Assembly (NCBI RefSeq): GCF_003952465.1
Contig: NZ_CP034448.1
Span: 992,001-1,056,000 of the forward strand
Reading direction: 5' to 3'
Length of the DNA stretch: 64,000 nt
Origin: Mesorhizobium sp. M1B.F.Ca.ET.045.04.1.1
GTDB taxonomy: Bacteria > Pseudomonadota > Alphaproteobacteria > Rhizobiales > Rhizobiaceae
Every line of letters begins with the position of its first letter. Position 1 is the stretch's first letter. Below are positions 17,392-26,472 of this stretch, piece after piece. The position numbers and the translations under genes were made by a program. A model generated the notes under the pieces. That model was not told where the DNA came from. It worked only from the letters and a program-made list of their open reading frames with translations, and searched no databases.

Positions 17392-18495
17392 ATGAAGAAC
17401 ATCGTTGTCGTCGGCGCCGGCAAGATCGGCTCGACCATCGCCGAGATGCTTAGTTCCACGGGCGACTATCGCGTCACACTCGTCGACCGCTCGGCCGCGC
17501 AGCTCGCCGCGGCCGAATTGCCGGCCGGCGTCGAGACGCAGGAGCTCGACATCGCCGCCCCCGGCGCGCTGGAGAAAACCCTTGCCGGCAAGTTCGCGGT
17601 GCTGAGCGCGGCGCCCTTCCACCTCACCACGCGCATCGCCGAAGCCGCGGCCGCCACCGGCGTGCACTATCTCGACCTTACCGAGGATGTCGTCTCGACC
17701 CGCCGGGTGAAGGAGCTGGCGCGCGAGGCCAAGAGCGCCTTCATCCCGCAATGCGGCCTGGCGCCCGGCTTCATCTCGATCGTCGCCAACGATCTCGCCA
17801 GCCGTTTCGACACGCTGGAGAGCGTGCGCATGCGCGTCGGCGCACTGCCGCAATATCCGTCGAATGCGCTGAACTACAACCTCACCTGGAGCACCGACGG
17901 CGTCATCAACGAATATTGCGAGCCCTGCGAGGCGATCGTCGAGGGCGAGCTGATCGAGGTGCCGCCGCTTGAGGAGCGCGAGGAATTCTCGCTCGACGGC
18001 GTCACCTATGAGGCGTTCAACACCTCGGGCGGGCTCGGCACTTTGGCCGAGACGCTGAAAGGCAAGGTGCGCACGCTGAATTACCGCACCATCCGCTATC
18101 CCGGCCATGCCGCGATCATGAAGGCGCTGCTCAACGACCTTGGGCTGCGCCACCGCCGCGACGTGCTGAAGGACATCTTTGAGAGCGCGCTGCCGGCGAC
18201 GCTGCAGGACGTGGTCATCGTCTTCGTCACCGTTTCGGGGCGCAAGAACGGCCGCCTGCTGCAGGAGACCTACGCCAACAAGATCTATTCCAAGCGGATC
18301 GGCAATCTGGTGCGCAGCGCCATCCAGATCACCACCGCCTCAGGCATCTGTGCCGTGCTCGACATGCTGGCCGACGGCAGCCTGCCGGCGAAGGGTTTTG
18401 TCCGCCAGGAGGATATCGCGCTCGACGCCTTCCTCGCCAACCGCTTCGGCCGCGCCTACGCGCAGCACGAGATGGCAAGCCGGTTGGCGAGCTGA
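17392..18495 (+). CDS. Saccharopine dehydrogenase-family protein, lysine 6-dehydrogenase-like
   Basis: A 367-residue enzyme with an N-terminal Rossmann domain (VVVGAGKIGSTIAEML) and the saccharopine-dehydrogenase catalytic core. GLAPGFISI, LNYNLTWSTDGVINEYCEPC and RTIRYPGHAAIM resemble bacterial lysine 6-dehydrogenase, which oxidatively deaminates the epsilon-amino group of L-lysine with NAD+. The length also fits that enzyme. ATG 17392 has GGCAGGGG upstream. A divergent Lrp regulator supports an amino-acid catabolic role. A saccharopine dehydrogenase function cannot be excluded. Confidence 0.75.
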   Translation: MKNIVVVGAGKIGSTIAEMLSSTGDYRVTLVDRSAAQLAAAELPAGVETQELDIAAPGALEKTLAGKFAVLSAAPFHLTTRIAEAAAATGVHYLDLTEDVVSTRRVKELAREAKSAFIPQCGLAPGFISIVANDLASRFDTLESVRMRVGALPQYPSNALNYNLTWSTDGVINEYCEPCEAIVEGELIEVPPLEEREEFSLDGVTYEAFNTSGGLGTLAETLKGKVRTLNYRTIRYPGHAAIMKALLNDLGLRHRRDVLKDIFESALPATLQDVVIVFVTVSGRKNGRLLQETYANKIYSKRIGNLVRSAIQITTASGICAVLDMLADGSLPAKGFVRQEDIALDAFLANRFGRAYAQHEMASRLAS

Positions 18496-18579
18496 GCTCG
18501 GAGGCGATAAGCGCCTGCCCTTGTCTGAGGAGCGGCGCGGATTGGCCCGGAACGGCCGGCGGTCCGCGCCAGTTCTTTC

Positions 18580-18786
18580 CTACCAATCGCTGAGCTTGGT
18601 GTCGGGTCCGTAGTCCTGGCCCTCGATATCCTTCACCACGGCCTGGCCGCAGCGCATCGACTTGGTCGTCTTGTCATAAGCATAGGTCGGGGAGCCGAAG
18701 AGGTGCCAGCCCTTGTTCAGGGCCGAGGTCACCTTATGGCAGAAAGTGGAATCGTCCGGACCGGACAGAAAGCGGTAAAGTTTCAT
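18580..18786 (-). CDS. DUF1737 protein
   Basis: A 68-residue soluble protein that matches DUF1737 over its length: MKLYRFLSGPDDSTFCHKV, then NKGWHLFGSPTYAYD, then GQAVVKDIEG. The family is small and uncharacterised. It lies 30 bp downstream of the CitE-like lyase gene on the same strand and is probably in one transcript with it. Confidence 0.75.
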   Translation of the reverse strand: MKLYRFLSGPDDSTFCHKVTSALNKGWHLFGSPTYAYDKTTKSMRCGQAVVKDIEGQDYGPDTKLSDW

Positions 18787-18816
18787 TTTTCGACCCTGTG
18801 GTGAAATATCCGCGCA

Positions 18817-19692
18817 TCATGCGCCGATGATTGCGGCCTTCGCCAGCAGTTTCTCGGCTTCCGCCAGATGCAGCCGCTCGACCATGCGGCCGTCGAGCGC
18901 GATGACGCTCTTGCCGGCATTTTCGGGTCGCGCGAACGCGTCCCGGATCGCGCGCGCTCTGGCCAGCGCCTCGGGCGACGGCGCAAAGGCGCGGTTCGCC
19001 GGCTCGATCTGATTGGGGTGGATCAGCGACTTGCCGTCAAAACCCATGGCGGCCGCCTCGACGCATTCACGGGCGAAGCCGTCGAGGTCGCGGAAATCAT
19101 TGGCGACGCCGTCGATCACGTCGAGGCCGCCAACGCGGGCGGCGAGCACCAGCTGCAGCAGCCAGGGCATGAGGTAGCGCCGGTCGGTCGAGATGCCCGT
19201 CGCTTTCACCAAATCGTTTGTTCCGGCGACGAAACAAGCAAGGCGCGAAGCCGGATCGCGGCCAAGCTCGGCGATGGCGCCGATGTTAAGCAGGGCCTTG
19301 GGCGTCTCGATCATCGCCCATAGCTTGACCGTATCGAGCGCGAAATTGTCGTCGAGCAGATCGCCGGCCTCGAGGATATCGCGCGGCGTGCCGATCTTTG
19401 GCAGAAGAATGCCGTCAGGCTCGGCCTTGGCGACGGCCAACAGGTCGTCGATGCCCCATTCGCTGGCGAGCGGATTGATGCGCACCACCATCTCGCAGCG
19501 CCGTTCGGGGCGCGCTGCCAGGACATCCGCCACCCTGTCACGCGCTAAAACCTTGCCGGCGGGGGCGACGCCATCCTCGAGGTCGATGATAACGGCATCG
19601 CAGGCCAAGGATCCTATCTTGGCGAGCGCCCGCTCGTTGGAGGCGGGCATATAAAGCACCGAGCGGCGCGGGCGGTAGGTGTCGACGGTCAT
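18817..19692 (-). CDS. HpcH/HpaI aldolase / citrate lyase beta-like (CitE) protein
   Basis: A 291-residue TIM-barrel enzyme of the CitE family. It shows RRSVLYMPASNERALAK at the start, the metal- and CoA-related IIDLEDGVAP motif, RINPLASEWG, the metal-binding IETPKALLN and the late GFDGKSLIHPNQI. Family members cleave malyl-CoA, citramalyl-CoA or citryl groups. There is no citrate lyase alpha or gamma gene nearby, so a stand-alone malyl/citramalyl-CoA-type lyase is more likely than true citrate lyase. Substrate uncertain. Confidence 0.85.
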   Translation of the reverse strand: MTVDTYRPRRSVLYMPASNERALAKIGSLACDAVIIDLEDGVAPAGKVLARDRVADVLAARPERRCEMVVRINPLASEWGIDDLLAVAKAEPDGILLPKIGTPRDILEAGDLLDDNFALDTVKLWAMIETPKALLNIGAIAELGRDPASRLACFVAGTNDLVKATGISTDRRYLMPWLLQLVLAARVGGLDVIDGVANDFRDLDGFARECVEAAAMGFDGKSLIHPNQIEPANRAFAPSPEALARARAIRDAFARPENAGKSVIALDGRMVERLHLAEAEKLLAKAAIIGA

Positions 19693-19793
19693 GGCCGATC
19701 TATGCCGGGTGATGGCGGGCGAGGCAAGGCGGCGCGGCCAAACACGTGCACACCATAGAACTCATTTGCGTTCAGGCTAATTGCCGAAGCCGG

Positions 19794-19974
19794 CGCCGCC
19801 CCTCATTGCCCTGCCGGGCATTTCTCCCCGTATAGTGACGGGGAGAAAGGGGCTGGCCGCGGAGTCGCCGCCATTCCTGCAACGTCGCCGATTGGCGAAA
19901 CCGCCGGCGACAGCGCCCCTCTCCCCGTCACTATACGGGGAGAGGATGCCGGCAGGCAGGTGAGGGGCAGCGCC
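19794..19974. repeat. Palindromic intergenic repeat, family B (copy 1)
   Basis: Arms contain CCCCGTATAGTGACGGGG and its inverse CCCCGTCACTATACGGGG, flanked by CCCCTCA...CCGGGCA and CCGGCAGGCAGGTGAGGGG. The centre holds CGCCGATTGGCGAAA. The rest of the 19693-20241 gap (after 19974) shows no gene, no clear promoter and no other repeat. Other copies: 33574-33753, 35842-36031 (rearranged), 43622-43750 (diverged), 51130-51310. Confidence 0.8.
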
Positions 19975-20241
19975 GGCCTGAAGCAATTTTGCTCTTGCAC
20001 GAAAACTGCAAATCCTTGCGGAAAACCTCCTCCAACCCGCCGCGCGCTTTCCGCATGGGCCGGCGAAACAGGTGGGCATGCGAACACATCACGAATTCCG
20101 TTGGTCCCCGCCCCCACGCCTCCGCAACGACGGCTGGTGGTTCGTCGAGCCGCAGAGGCCGCGCCCCACGGCAATCGTGCTGACTTTTATCCCGAAAGCC
20201 CGGCATGCTGTCCGAACGGCCAGGCTGGGCGGGAGCCGGGC

Positions 20242-21780
20242 ATGACAGCGATATCGCTTACACCGAGTTATTGCCGCCGCGTCGGTGCCGCCGTGCTCCT
20301 GGTGGCGCTGGCCGATTTCCTCTTCTACGGCCAGCCGGCCGGCATCACGGTCTTCCTGTTCGGCATGGTGCTATCCGGCGCCGTCATCGCCATGCATCCC
20401 GCCGCGCTCAGCGACGGTCGCGTCTGGCTCAGGCCTCTCGCCCTTTTCGCGGCGCTGCTGCCGCTCGTCGAAAATGTCAGCCCGCTGTCGGTCCTGGTCG
20501 TGATCGCGGCGCTGGCGGTGTTCGCGCTGTCGCTCGCCGGCCGGCTGCGCATGGGCCTTGCCCGCATCGCCGGCCAGCTTTGCCTGTTCCTGCTTGCGGC
20601 ACCCTTCCGGTTCGCTCGCGACTTCTTGCGCTGGCGCAAGGTGGCGCGCCGGCTCGGGCGGCGGCGCATCCGGCTCGCGGCAATCGCGGTCTGGGCCATG
20701 CCGCTGACCCTCGGCGCCGTCTTTCTCGCTCTGTTCGGCGCCGCCAATCCGATCATCGAACACTGGCTGTCGCTGATCGATCTCTACGCGCTGCTCGAAC
20801 GCATCGAGGTCGAGCGGCTGATCTTCTGGCTGGTCGCGCTGGCCGGCGTCTGGGCTTTCCTGAGGCCGCGCCTGCCGCGCTTCGTATCGCGCATCAGGCA
20901 GGCCATGCCTGCGACGCCGGTAGCCCGATCGAAAAGCACCACGGCCGAGGACATCATCTTCGGCAAGGCGGCGATCCTGCGCGCGCTGGTCGTCTTCAAT
21001 GCGCTGTTTTCCGTGCAGACCGCGCTCGACGCCAACTATCTCTGGGGCGGCGCAGCGCTCCCGGATGGGCTGACCTACGCCGCCTATGCGCATCGCGGCG
21101 CCTATCCGCTGATCGTCACCGCGCTGCTCGCCGCCGGTTTCGTGCTGGCGGCGCTACGGCCCAACAGCGAAACGTCCCGTGATCCCCTCATCCGCCGGCT
21201 GGTCTATCTCTGGGTAGCTCAGAACATCGTGCTGGTGATCTCGTCGATGCTGCGGCTCGACCTTTATGTCGGCGTCTATGCGCTCACCTACCTGCGCATC
21301 GCCGCCTTCATCTGGATGGGGCTGGTGGCGGCGGGGCTGACGCTCATCATCGCCCGCATCGCGCTGACAAAATCCAGCCAATGGCTGCTCTCCGCCAATC
21401 TTCTGACGTTATCGGCGACGCTTTATGCCTGCTCATACATCAACTTCGCCGCGCTGATCGCCAACTACAATGTCGACCATTCCCTCGAAATGACCGGACA
21501 GGGCGTTCCTCTCGACGGCTGGTATCTTCGCGATCTCGGCCCCGGCGCCTTCCCGGCGCTCGACCGATTCCTCGCGCAGCTGGGCAGCACGGCCGCTTCC
21601 GGCCATCCGCTCTGGCACGACTTCCCCGACCTGCGCCGCCAGGATGAAATCCACTGGCGCGCCGAGCAGAAAAACTGGCGAGCCTGGAGCTTTCGCGACT
21701 GGCGGCACGCCCGCTATCTCGACAAGAGAGGCCCGCTCGTGGTTCCTCAGCCTACCGAACCCTCCATGCCGGACCGCTGA
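20242..21780 (+). CDS. DUF4173 polytopic membrane protein
   Basis: A 512-residue membrane protein with about 11-12 hydrophobic segments, matching DUF4173: ILRALVVFNALFSVQTALDA, YAAYAHRGAYPLIVTALLA, and LTYLRIAAFIWMGLV. The C-terminal 110 residues (after about 400) are soluble and include YINFAALIANYNV and WHDFPDLRRQDE. ATG at 20242 has GGGAGCCGGG upstream. It is followed after 3 bp by a response regulator and then a kinase, so it is probably part of the sensing or output of that two-component system. Biochemical role unknown. Confidence 0.8.
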   Translation: MTAISLTPSYCRRVGAAVLLVALADFLFYGQPAGITVFLFGMVLSGAVIAMHPAALSDGRVWLRPLALFAALLPLVENVSPLSVLVVIAALAVFALSLAGRLRMGLARIAGQLCLFLLAAPFRFARDFLRWRKVARRLGRRRIRLAAIAVWAMPLTLGAVFLALFGAANPIIEHWLSLIDLYALLERIEVERLIFWLVALAGVWAFLRPRLPRFVSRIRQAMPATPVARSKSTTAEDIIFGKAAILRALVVFNALFSVQTALDANYLWGGAALPDGLTYAAYAHRGAYPLIVTALLAAGFVLAALRPNSETSRDPLIRRLVYLWVAQNIVLVISSMLRLDLYVGVYALTYLRIAAFIWMGLVAAGLTLIIARIALTKSSQWLLSANLLTLSATLYACSYINFAALIANYNVDHSLEMTGQGVPLDGWYLRDLGPGAFPALDRFLAQLGSTAASGHPLWHDFPDLRRQDEIHWRAEQKNWRAWSFRDWRHARYLDKRGPLVVPQPTEPSMPDR

Positions 21781-21783
21781 TCG

Positions 21784-22479
21784 ATGCCGCACAACATCCT
21801 CGTCGCCGATGACGACCCGCATATCCGCGAGATCATCTGCTTCGCGCTGGAAAAGGCCGGCATGAAGGCGCTAGGCGTGGCCGACGGCGCCGCCGCCCTG
21901 CAGGCGGTCGATCGCCGCGCGCCCGATCTCATCGTACTCGACATCGGCATGCCGGAGATGGACGGGCTGGAGGTCTGCCGCAGGTTGCGCCAGCGCTCCG
22001 ACGTGCCGGTGCTGTTCCTGTCGGCGCGGGATGAAGAAATCGACCGCATCCTCGGCCTGGAAATGGGCGGCGACGACTATGTGACGAAACCGTTCAGCCC
22101 GCGCGAGTTGGTCGCCCGCGTCAACGTCATCCTGCGGCGCGCCCGCCCGGCGTCACCGGAAGAAACTGACGACCGGCAATTCGCGCATGGCAAGCTCACG
22201 CTTGTTCCGACGAGCCACGCCGCCTGCTTCGACGGCAAGCCGCTCATCTTAACGGCGATCGAGTTCGCGATCCTCAAAGGCTTTCTCGCCCGTCCGCAGC
22301 ACGTGCTTGGCCGCGACGCGGTGAAGGCCAATGCCTATCAATCGAATATCCATGTCTCGGAACGCACCGTCGACAGCCATATCCGCAACATCCGCGCCAA
22401 GCTGGCGGCGGTCGGCTGCCTGGATGCGATCGCGACCGTGCATGGCGTCGGCTTCCGGCTCGGCCGATGCGGTGGTTGA
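21784..22479 (+). CDS. OmpR-family response regulator
   Basis: A 231-residue regulator with acidic pocket D9-D11, phosphoacceptor D53 in LIVLDIGMPEMDG, conserved Thr/Ser (LFLSARD) and Lys (DDYVTKPF), then a winged helix (about 135-228) with RTVDSHIRNIRAKL and ATVHGVGFRLG. It overlaps the kinase gene by 13 bp and follows the DUF4173 gene by 3 bp, so all three are one unit. Architecture is like BaeR/CreB regulators. Targets unknown. Confidence 0.9.
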   Translation: MPHNILVADDDPHIREIICFALEKAGMKALGVADGAAALQAVDRRAPDLIVLDIGMPEMDGLEVCRRLRQRSDVPVLFLSARDEEIDRILGLEMGGDDYVTKPFSPRELVARVNVILRRARPASPEETDDRQFAHGKLTLVPTSHAACFDGKPLILTAIEFAILKGFLARPQHVLGRDAVKANAYQSNIHVSERTVDSHIRNIRAKLAAVGCLDAIATVHGVGFRLGRCGG

Positions 22480-24035
22480 GCAAGGAAAGATGGCGGCCCA
22501 GGCTTGCCACCGTCGTCGTCGCCATCCTGATCGTGGTGATGGCGCTGCCGCTGGTCGGGCTGTTCTTCTTCCGGCTCTATGAGAACCAGCTGATCCGCCA
22601 GACCGAGGGCGAGCTCATCGCGCAGGGCGCGGTCGTCGCCGCCATCTATGCCGACGCGGTGCGCGCCGCCGGCATCCCGCCTGACAAGCTCGGCGCGCAA
22701 ATGCCTGCGGTGCGTGACAATACCAATTATCCCTACGAGCCGATCGAGCCGCGCCTCGACCTTGCCTCCGACGATGTCATGCCGACGCGCCCGGCTGGTC
22801 TTCCCGAGACCGCCGATCCGGCTCTCGCCGCGATCGGCGCGCGGCTCGACGGCATCCTCGACGAGACGCAGAAGACGACGCTTGCCGGCTTCCGCCTGCT
22901 CGACCCGCATGGCGTCGTCATTGCCGGCGGCGATGAGCTGGGCTTGTCGCTCGGCCAGGTCGAGGAGGTGCGGCAGGCGCTCGCCGGCTCTTATGCGAGC
23001 GAACTCCGTCTCAGGATACCCGACCAGCCGCCGCCGCCGCTCTATTCGGTGAGCCGCGGCACCAAGGTGCGCGTCTTCGTCGCCATGCCGGTCGATCTCG
23101 ATGGCAAGGTCGCCGGAGTGGTGTACCTGTCGAGAACGCCGAACAACATCGTCAAGCACCTCTATGGCGAGCGCGGGAAGGTCACGCTCGCGGCGCTCGC
23201 CATGCTCGGCGGCACGCTGCTGATCGCGCTGGTGTTCATCCGCACCGTCAGCCGGCCGATCTATGCGCTGATCGAGCGGACAAAACGCATCGCCGCGGGG
23301 GATCGCGATGCGATGCGGCCGCTCGACCATCACGGCACGCGCGAGATGGCGGCGCTGTCGGCCGCTTTCCTCGACATGGCCGCCAAATTGCAGGCGCGCT
23401 CCGACAGCATCCAGACCTTCGCCACCCATGTCTCGCACGAGCTGAAATCGCCGCTGACGGCGATCCAGGGCGCGGCCGAGCTGCTCAGGGATTCTGGCGG
23501 GACGATGGACGAGGCCGAGCGGCGGCGCTTTTCCAACAACATCGTTACCGATGCCGGGCGGCTCAATCTCCTGGTGCGCCGGCTGCTCGAGCTGGCGCGC
23601 GCGGAAAACCTGGCGCCGAGCGGCGAAAGCACGACGCTCAACGCGGCGCTGGCCTTGCTGCCGGTCGACACCAGGCTGGAGGCGCACATCGAGGCCGGCG
23701 GCGATGCCAGCCTCGGCATCTCAGGTGAGAATCTCGCGATCGTGCTCGCCAACCTGATCGACAATTCGGCCAGGCACGGCGCGAGAGAGGTCACGATCGG
23801 CGCCGCAAGCGCAGGCGAAAGAGTGGCGGTCCATATCGGCGACGACGGCGACGGCATCTCGCCCAGCAACCGCACAAAAGTGTTCGAGCCGTTCTTCACC
23901 ACAAGGCGCGAGGCCGGCGGCACCGGCATGGGCCTCGGCATCGTGCTGGCCCTCCTGAAAGCGCATGATGGCACGATAACGCTGGTTGACTCCGCACGCG
24001 GCACGCGCTTCGAGATCAATTTGCCGGGAGTGTGA
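22467..24035 (+). CDS. Sensor histidine kinase
   Basis: A 522-residue kinase: TM1 (about 13-33), a 210-residue periplasmic sensor region (PPPPLYSVSRGTKVRVFVAMPV, CHASE-like), TM2 (about 236-256), HAMP domain, phosphoacceptor H324 in HVSHELKSPLTAIQG, ATPase boxes NLIDNSARHG, DDGDGISP and GMGLGIVLALL. It starts 13 bp inside the regulator gene, a common arrangement for translational coupling. The presumed partner is the adjacent regulator. Similar in layout to CreC-like kinases; the signal is not evident. Confidence 0.9.
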   Translation: MRWLSKERWRPRLATVVVAILIVVMALPLVGLFFFRLYENQLIRQTEGELIAQGAVVAAIYADAVRAAGIPPDKLGAQMPAVRDNTNYPYEPIEPRLDLASDDVMPTRPAGLPETADPALAAIGARLDGILDETQKTTLAGFRLLDPHGVVIAGGDELGLSLGQVEEVRQALAGSYASELRLRIPDQPPPPLYSVSRGTKVRVFVAMPVDLDGKVAGVVYLSRTPNNIVKHLYGERGKVTLAALAMLGGTLLIALVFIRTVSRPIYALIERTKRIAAGDRDAMRPLDHHGTREMAALSAAFLDMAAKLQARSDSIQTFATHVSHELKSPLTAIQGAAELLRDSGGTMDEAERRRFSNNIVTDAGRLNLLVRRLLELARAENLAPSGESTTLNAALALLPVDTRLEAHIEAGGDASLGISGENLAIVLANLIDNSARHGAREVTIGAASAGERVAVHIGDDGDGISPSNRTKVFEPFFTTRREAGGTGMGLGIVLALLKAHDGTITLVDSARGTRFEINLPGV

Positions 24036-24041
24036 GTCCGA

Positions 24042-24078
24042 GCATGATCTTGTCCGAAAACCGGCTTTCCGGATCATG
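24042..24078. repeat. Short palindromic repeat, family D (copy 1)
   Basis: GCATGATC and GGATCATG enclose complementary CCGAAAACCGG and TTTCCGG stretches, forming one hairpin. This element type is widespread between genes of rhizobia. A second copy lies at 44753-44797. Here it separates the kinase gene from the FAD oxidoreductase gene. Confidence 0.7.
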
Positions 24079-24102
24079 TTCTAAGCTGGAGAGCCGAGAA
24101 GA

Positions 24103-25269
24103 GTGCGCTACGACATCGTCATCATCGGCGGGGCCATCGTCGGTTCCTCCGTCGCCTACTACCTGCGCGAGGAAGGATTCTCGGGCTCCATCGCGCTGAT
24201 CGAGCGCGATCCGCTATTTTCCCAGGCCGCGACGACGCTGTCCCTGGCCTCGATCCGCCAGCAATTCTCGATTCCGGAAAACATCCGCCTGTCGCAATTC
24301 ACGCTGAAACTGTTCCGGCGGCTGAAGGAAACATTTGGCGCCGACGCCGATATCGGCTTCCGCGAAGGCGGCTATCTCATCCTTGCCGGCGAGGCCGGGC
24401 TGCCGATCCTCAAGGCCAATCATCAGGCGCAGATCGCCGAGGGCGCCGACATCGTGCTGGAAAATGCCGGGCAGCTGACGCGCCGTTTCCCCTGGCTGTC
24501 GACCGAAGGCATTTCCGCCGGCGCTTATGGCCGCAGCGGCGAAGGCTGGTTCGACGCGCATGCGCTGCTGATGCTGTTCCGCAAGGCGCTGCGCGACAAG
24601 AAGATCGATTTCATCACGGCTTCGGTCACCGGCATTTCACGAGACGGCAATCGCGTCGCCGGTGTCTCCCTCGACAATGGCGAGACGCTTGAGGCCGGCA
24701 TCATCGTCAACGCCGCCGGCCCGAATGCCGGCAAGGTGGCGGCTTTGGCCGGGCTCGCGCTGCCGGTCGAGCCGCGCAAGCGCAACGTCTTCGTCTTCGA
24801 GGCGCGCGAGAGATATGCCGACATGCCGCTGCTGGTCGATCCATCCGGCATCTATGTGCGGCCCGAAGGCTCGGTCTACCTCACCGGCGGCGCCGAGCCG
24901 GAGGAAGGCGATAGCGCACCCGACCCGAAGGATTTCGAGGTCAACTGGCCGCTGTTCGAGGAGGTGATCTGGCCGGTGCTCGCCACCCGCATCCCCGCCT
25001 TCGAGGCGATCAAGCCGACGCGCGCCTGGGTCGGGCACTACGACTACAACACGCTCGACCAGAACGCGGTGATCGGCCCGCATCCGGAGGTCGAAAACTT
25101 CCTCTTCGCCAACGGTTTTTCCGGCCACGGCCTGCAGCAGGCGCCGGCGGTCGGCAAGGCGCTCTCGGAGCTCATCGTGCATGGCGGGTATAGGACGATC
25201 GATTGCTCGGCGTTCGGGTATGGGCGGGTAGCCGAGGGAAGGGCGTTCCGGGAGCTTAATGTGATTTGA
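24103..25269 (+). CDS. FAD-dependent oxidoreductase (D-amino-acid oxidase fold)
   Basis: A 388-residue flavoenzyme of the DAO family. The N-terminus RYDIVIIGGAIVGSSVAYYL is the dinucleotide-binding GxGxxG-type fold, followed by LSLASIRQQFSIPENIRLS and a late substrate/FAD segment NFLFANGFSGHGLQQAPAVG, as in FOXRED1 and sarcosine/dimethylglycine oxidase-like proteins. The start is GTG at 24103, with GGAGAG 9-14 bases upstream; no ATG fits. It likely oxidises an N-methylated or other amine. Whether the upstream two-component system controls it is unknown. Confidence 0.85.
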   Translation: MRYDIVIIGGAIVGSSVAYYLREEGFSGSIALIERDPLFSQAATTLSLASIRQQFSIPENIRLSQFTLKLFRRLKETFGADADIGFREGGYLILAGEAGLPILKANHQAQIAEGADIVLENAGQLTRRFPWLSTEGISAGAYGRSGEGWFDAHALLMLFRKALRDKKIDFITASVTGISRDGNRVAGVSLDNGETLEAGIIVNAAGPNAGKVAALAGLALPVEPRKRNVFVFEARERYADMPLLVDPSGIYVRPEGSVYLTGGAEPEEGDSAPDPKDFEVNWPLFEEVIWPVLATRIPAFEAIKPTRAWVGHYDYNTLDQNAVIGPHPEVENFLFANGFSGHGLQQAPAVGKALSELIVHGGYRTIDCSAFGYGRVAEGRAFRELNVI

Positions 25270-25311
25270 GGGGTGGGTGACGAGAAGTCACTCCAGCGCT
25301 GGCGGGACAGC

Positions 25312-25464
25312 ACCCCCCTCTGTCCTGCCGGACATCTCCCCCTCAAGGGGGAGATTGGCAGCTCGGGCGCCTGGCTCATTCTGCAACGTCGGTGATTGGC
25401 GAAAGCCGGCGTGACAGCTGATCTCCCCCCTTGAGGGGGAGATGCCCGGCAGGGCAGAGGGGGG
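25312..25464. repeat. Palindromic intergenic repeat, family A (copy 2)
   Basis: Outer arms ACCCCCCTCTGTCCTGCCGG and CCCGGCAGGGCAGAGGGGGG, inner arms ATCTCCCCCTCAAGGGGGAG and its inverse, centre with GTGATTGGCGAAAGCC. Lies between convergent genes, as do copies at 16649 and elsewhere. Confidence 0.8.
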
Positions 25465-25489
25465 CGCGAAGGATCGCAACGTTGGCTGC

Positions 25490-25981
25490 TTACGCCGCCC
25501 GCCTTCTCTCACCAAGATACCGTTGCAGCCACCCCAGCACCCGCGCCCACCCCTCCGCATGCTCGGCCGCCGCGTCCGGGAAGCCGGCGAAGCCGCCATG
25601 GCAGATGGTGAGCCGGGTGCCGGCGGGGGTCGGCTCCAGCAGATAGGCGACCGTCGTTTCGTGACGCCCCAGCGTCGGGTGATCCCAGTCGTAGCGCCTT
25701 GTCTGCACGATCCGGCGCGGTACCTCGATCTCGAGGAATCTCCCGCTGGCGGGCAGGCGGCTGCCGTCCGCCGTTTTGACGGTGAGGCTCCACCGCCCGC
25801 CGGCGCGGAGGTCGGCGGTCCAACCGGTCATCCGGTAGGTTTCGGCGGATCCCCACCAGCGCTCGATGTCGTCGGTGACGAGCGCGGTGAAGACTGCCTC
25901 TGGAGCCGCCGGGATTTCGGCCGCGGCCATGACCGTCTCGGCGTTCGCCATGGCCTGCGGCCAGGAATGCCCCAGCATCAT
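25490..25981 (-). CDS. SRPBCC (AHSA1-like) domain protein
   Basis: A 163-residue protein with the START/Bet v1-type fold: EIPAAPEAVFTALVTDDIERWWG, RAGGRWSLTV, GRFLEIEVPRRIVQTRRYDW and a C-terminal GWARVLGWLQRYL helix. The first of two adjacent ATGs (25981) has AAGGAGG 5 bases upstream. It is the third gene of an ArsR-SRPBCC-SRPBCC operon. Such proteins bind hydrophobic ligands or act as co-regulated stress proteins; ligand unknown. Confidence 0.82.
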   Translation of the reverse strand: MMLGHSWPQAMANAETVMAAAEIPAAPEAVFTALVTDDIERWWGSAETYRMTGWTADLRAGGRWSLTVKTADGSRLPASGRFLEIEVPRRIVQTRRYDWDHPTLGRHETTVAYLLEPTPAGTRLTICHGGFAGFPDAAAEHAEGWARVLGWLQRYLGERRRAA

Positions 25982-26022
25982 CGCAACCTCCTTCGGTTCG
26001 TTTCGATTTCGAAACGAATCCC

Positions 26023-26472
26023 TCAATCCTTTGACGGCGGACGCTCGAAACCCTTGCCGGTCTCGAGCAGGCTCTTGAGGCTCGCCAACACCAGCGGCCA
26101 GCCCTTGGCGACATTCTCGATCAGCCTGTGCGGGCCGTCGGCCTCATGGGTGACGGCAAGCTTTATCAGCTCGCCCTCCTGCTCGATGGTGAAGGTGCAG
26201 CGCGTGTAGCCATCCTCCTTCACCTCGGGCAGCCATTCGTTGCGCCATTTGATGACCAGGCGTTTTGGCGGGTCGATCTCGAGGATCTCGCCCGAGTCGG
26301 CAACACGGCCGTCGGGAAAGATCAGCCTCCAGCTCGACCCAACCTTCCAGTCGCTCTCCTGGTAGGAGCAGAGAAAGAACTGCCGGTTGAATTCCGGATC
26401 GGTCAGCGCCGTCCAGAGTTTTTCCGGCGTGGTGCGGATATAGGTGACGTAGACGAAACTGTTGTTGCTCAC
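26023..26472 (-). CDS. SRPBCC (AHSA1-like) domain protein
   Basis: A 149-residue protein: FVYVTYIRTTPEKLWTALTD, VGSSWRLIFPDGRVADSGEI, PPKRLVIKWRNEW and the C-terminal amphipathic helix typical of the Activator of Hsp90 ATPase 1-like subfamily. Its start overlaps the ArsR stop by four bases (ATGA), which is the standard arrangement in ArsR/AHSA1 pairs. Function beyond ligand binding is unknown. Confidence 0.85.
   Translation of the reverse strand: MSNNSFVYVTYIRTTPEKLWTALTDPEFNRQFFLCSYQESDWKVGSSWRLIFPDGRVADSGEILEIDPPKRLVIKWRNEWLPEVKEDGYTRCTFTIEQEGELIKLAVTHEADGPHRLIENVAKGWPLVLASLKSLLETGKGFERPPSKD

Noticed and set aside
20325..21093. Minus-strand frames opposite the DUF4173 gene
   Set aside because: They are antisense to a clear polytopic membrane protein and have Arg/Asp-rich composition without motifs.
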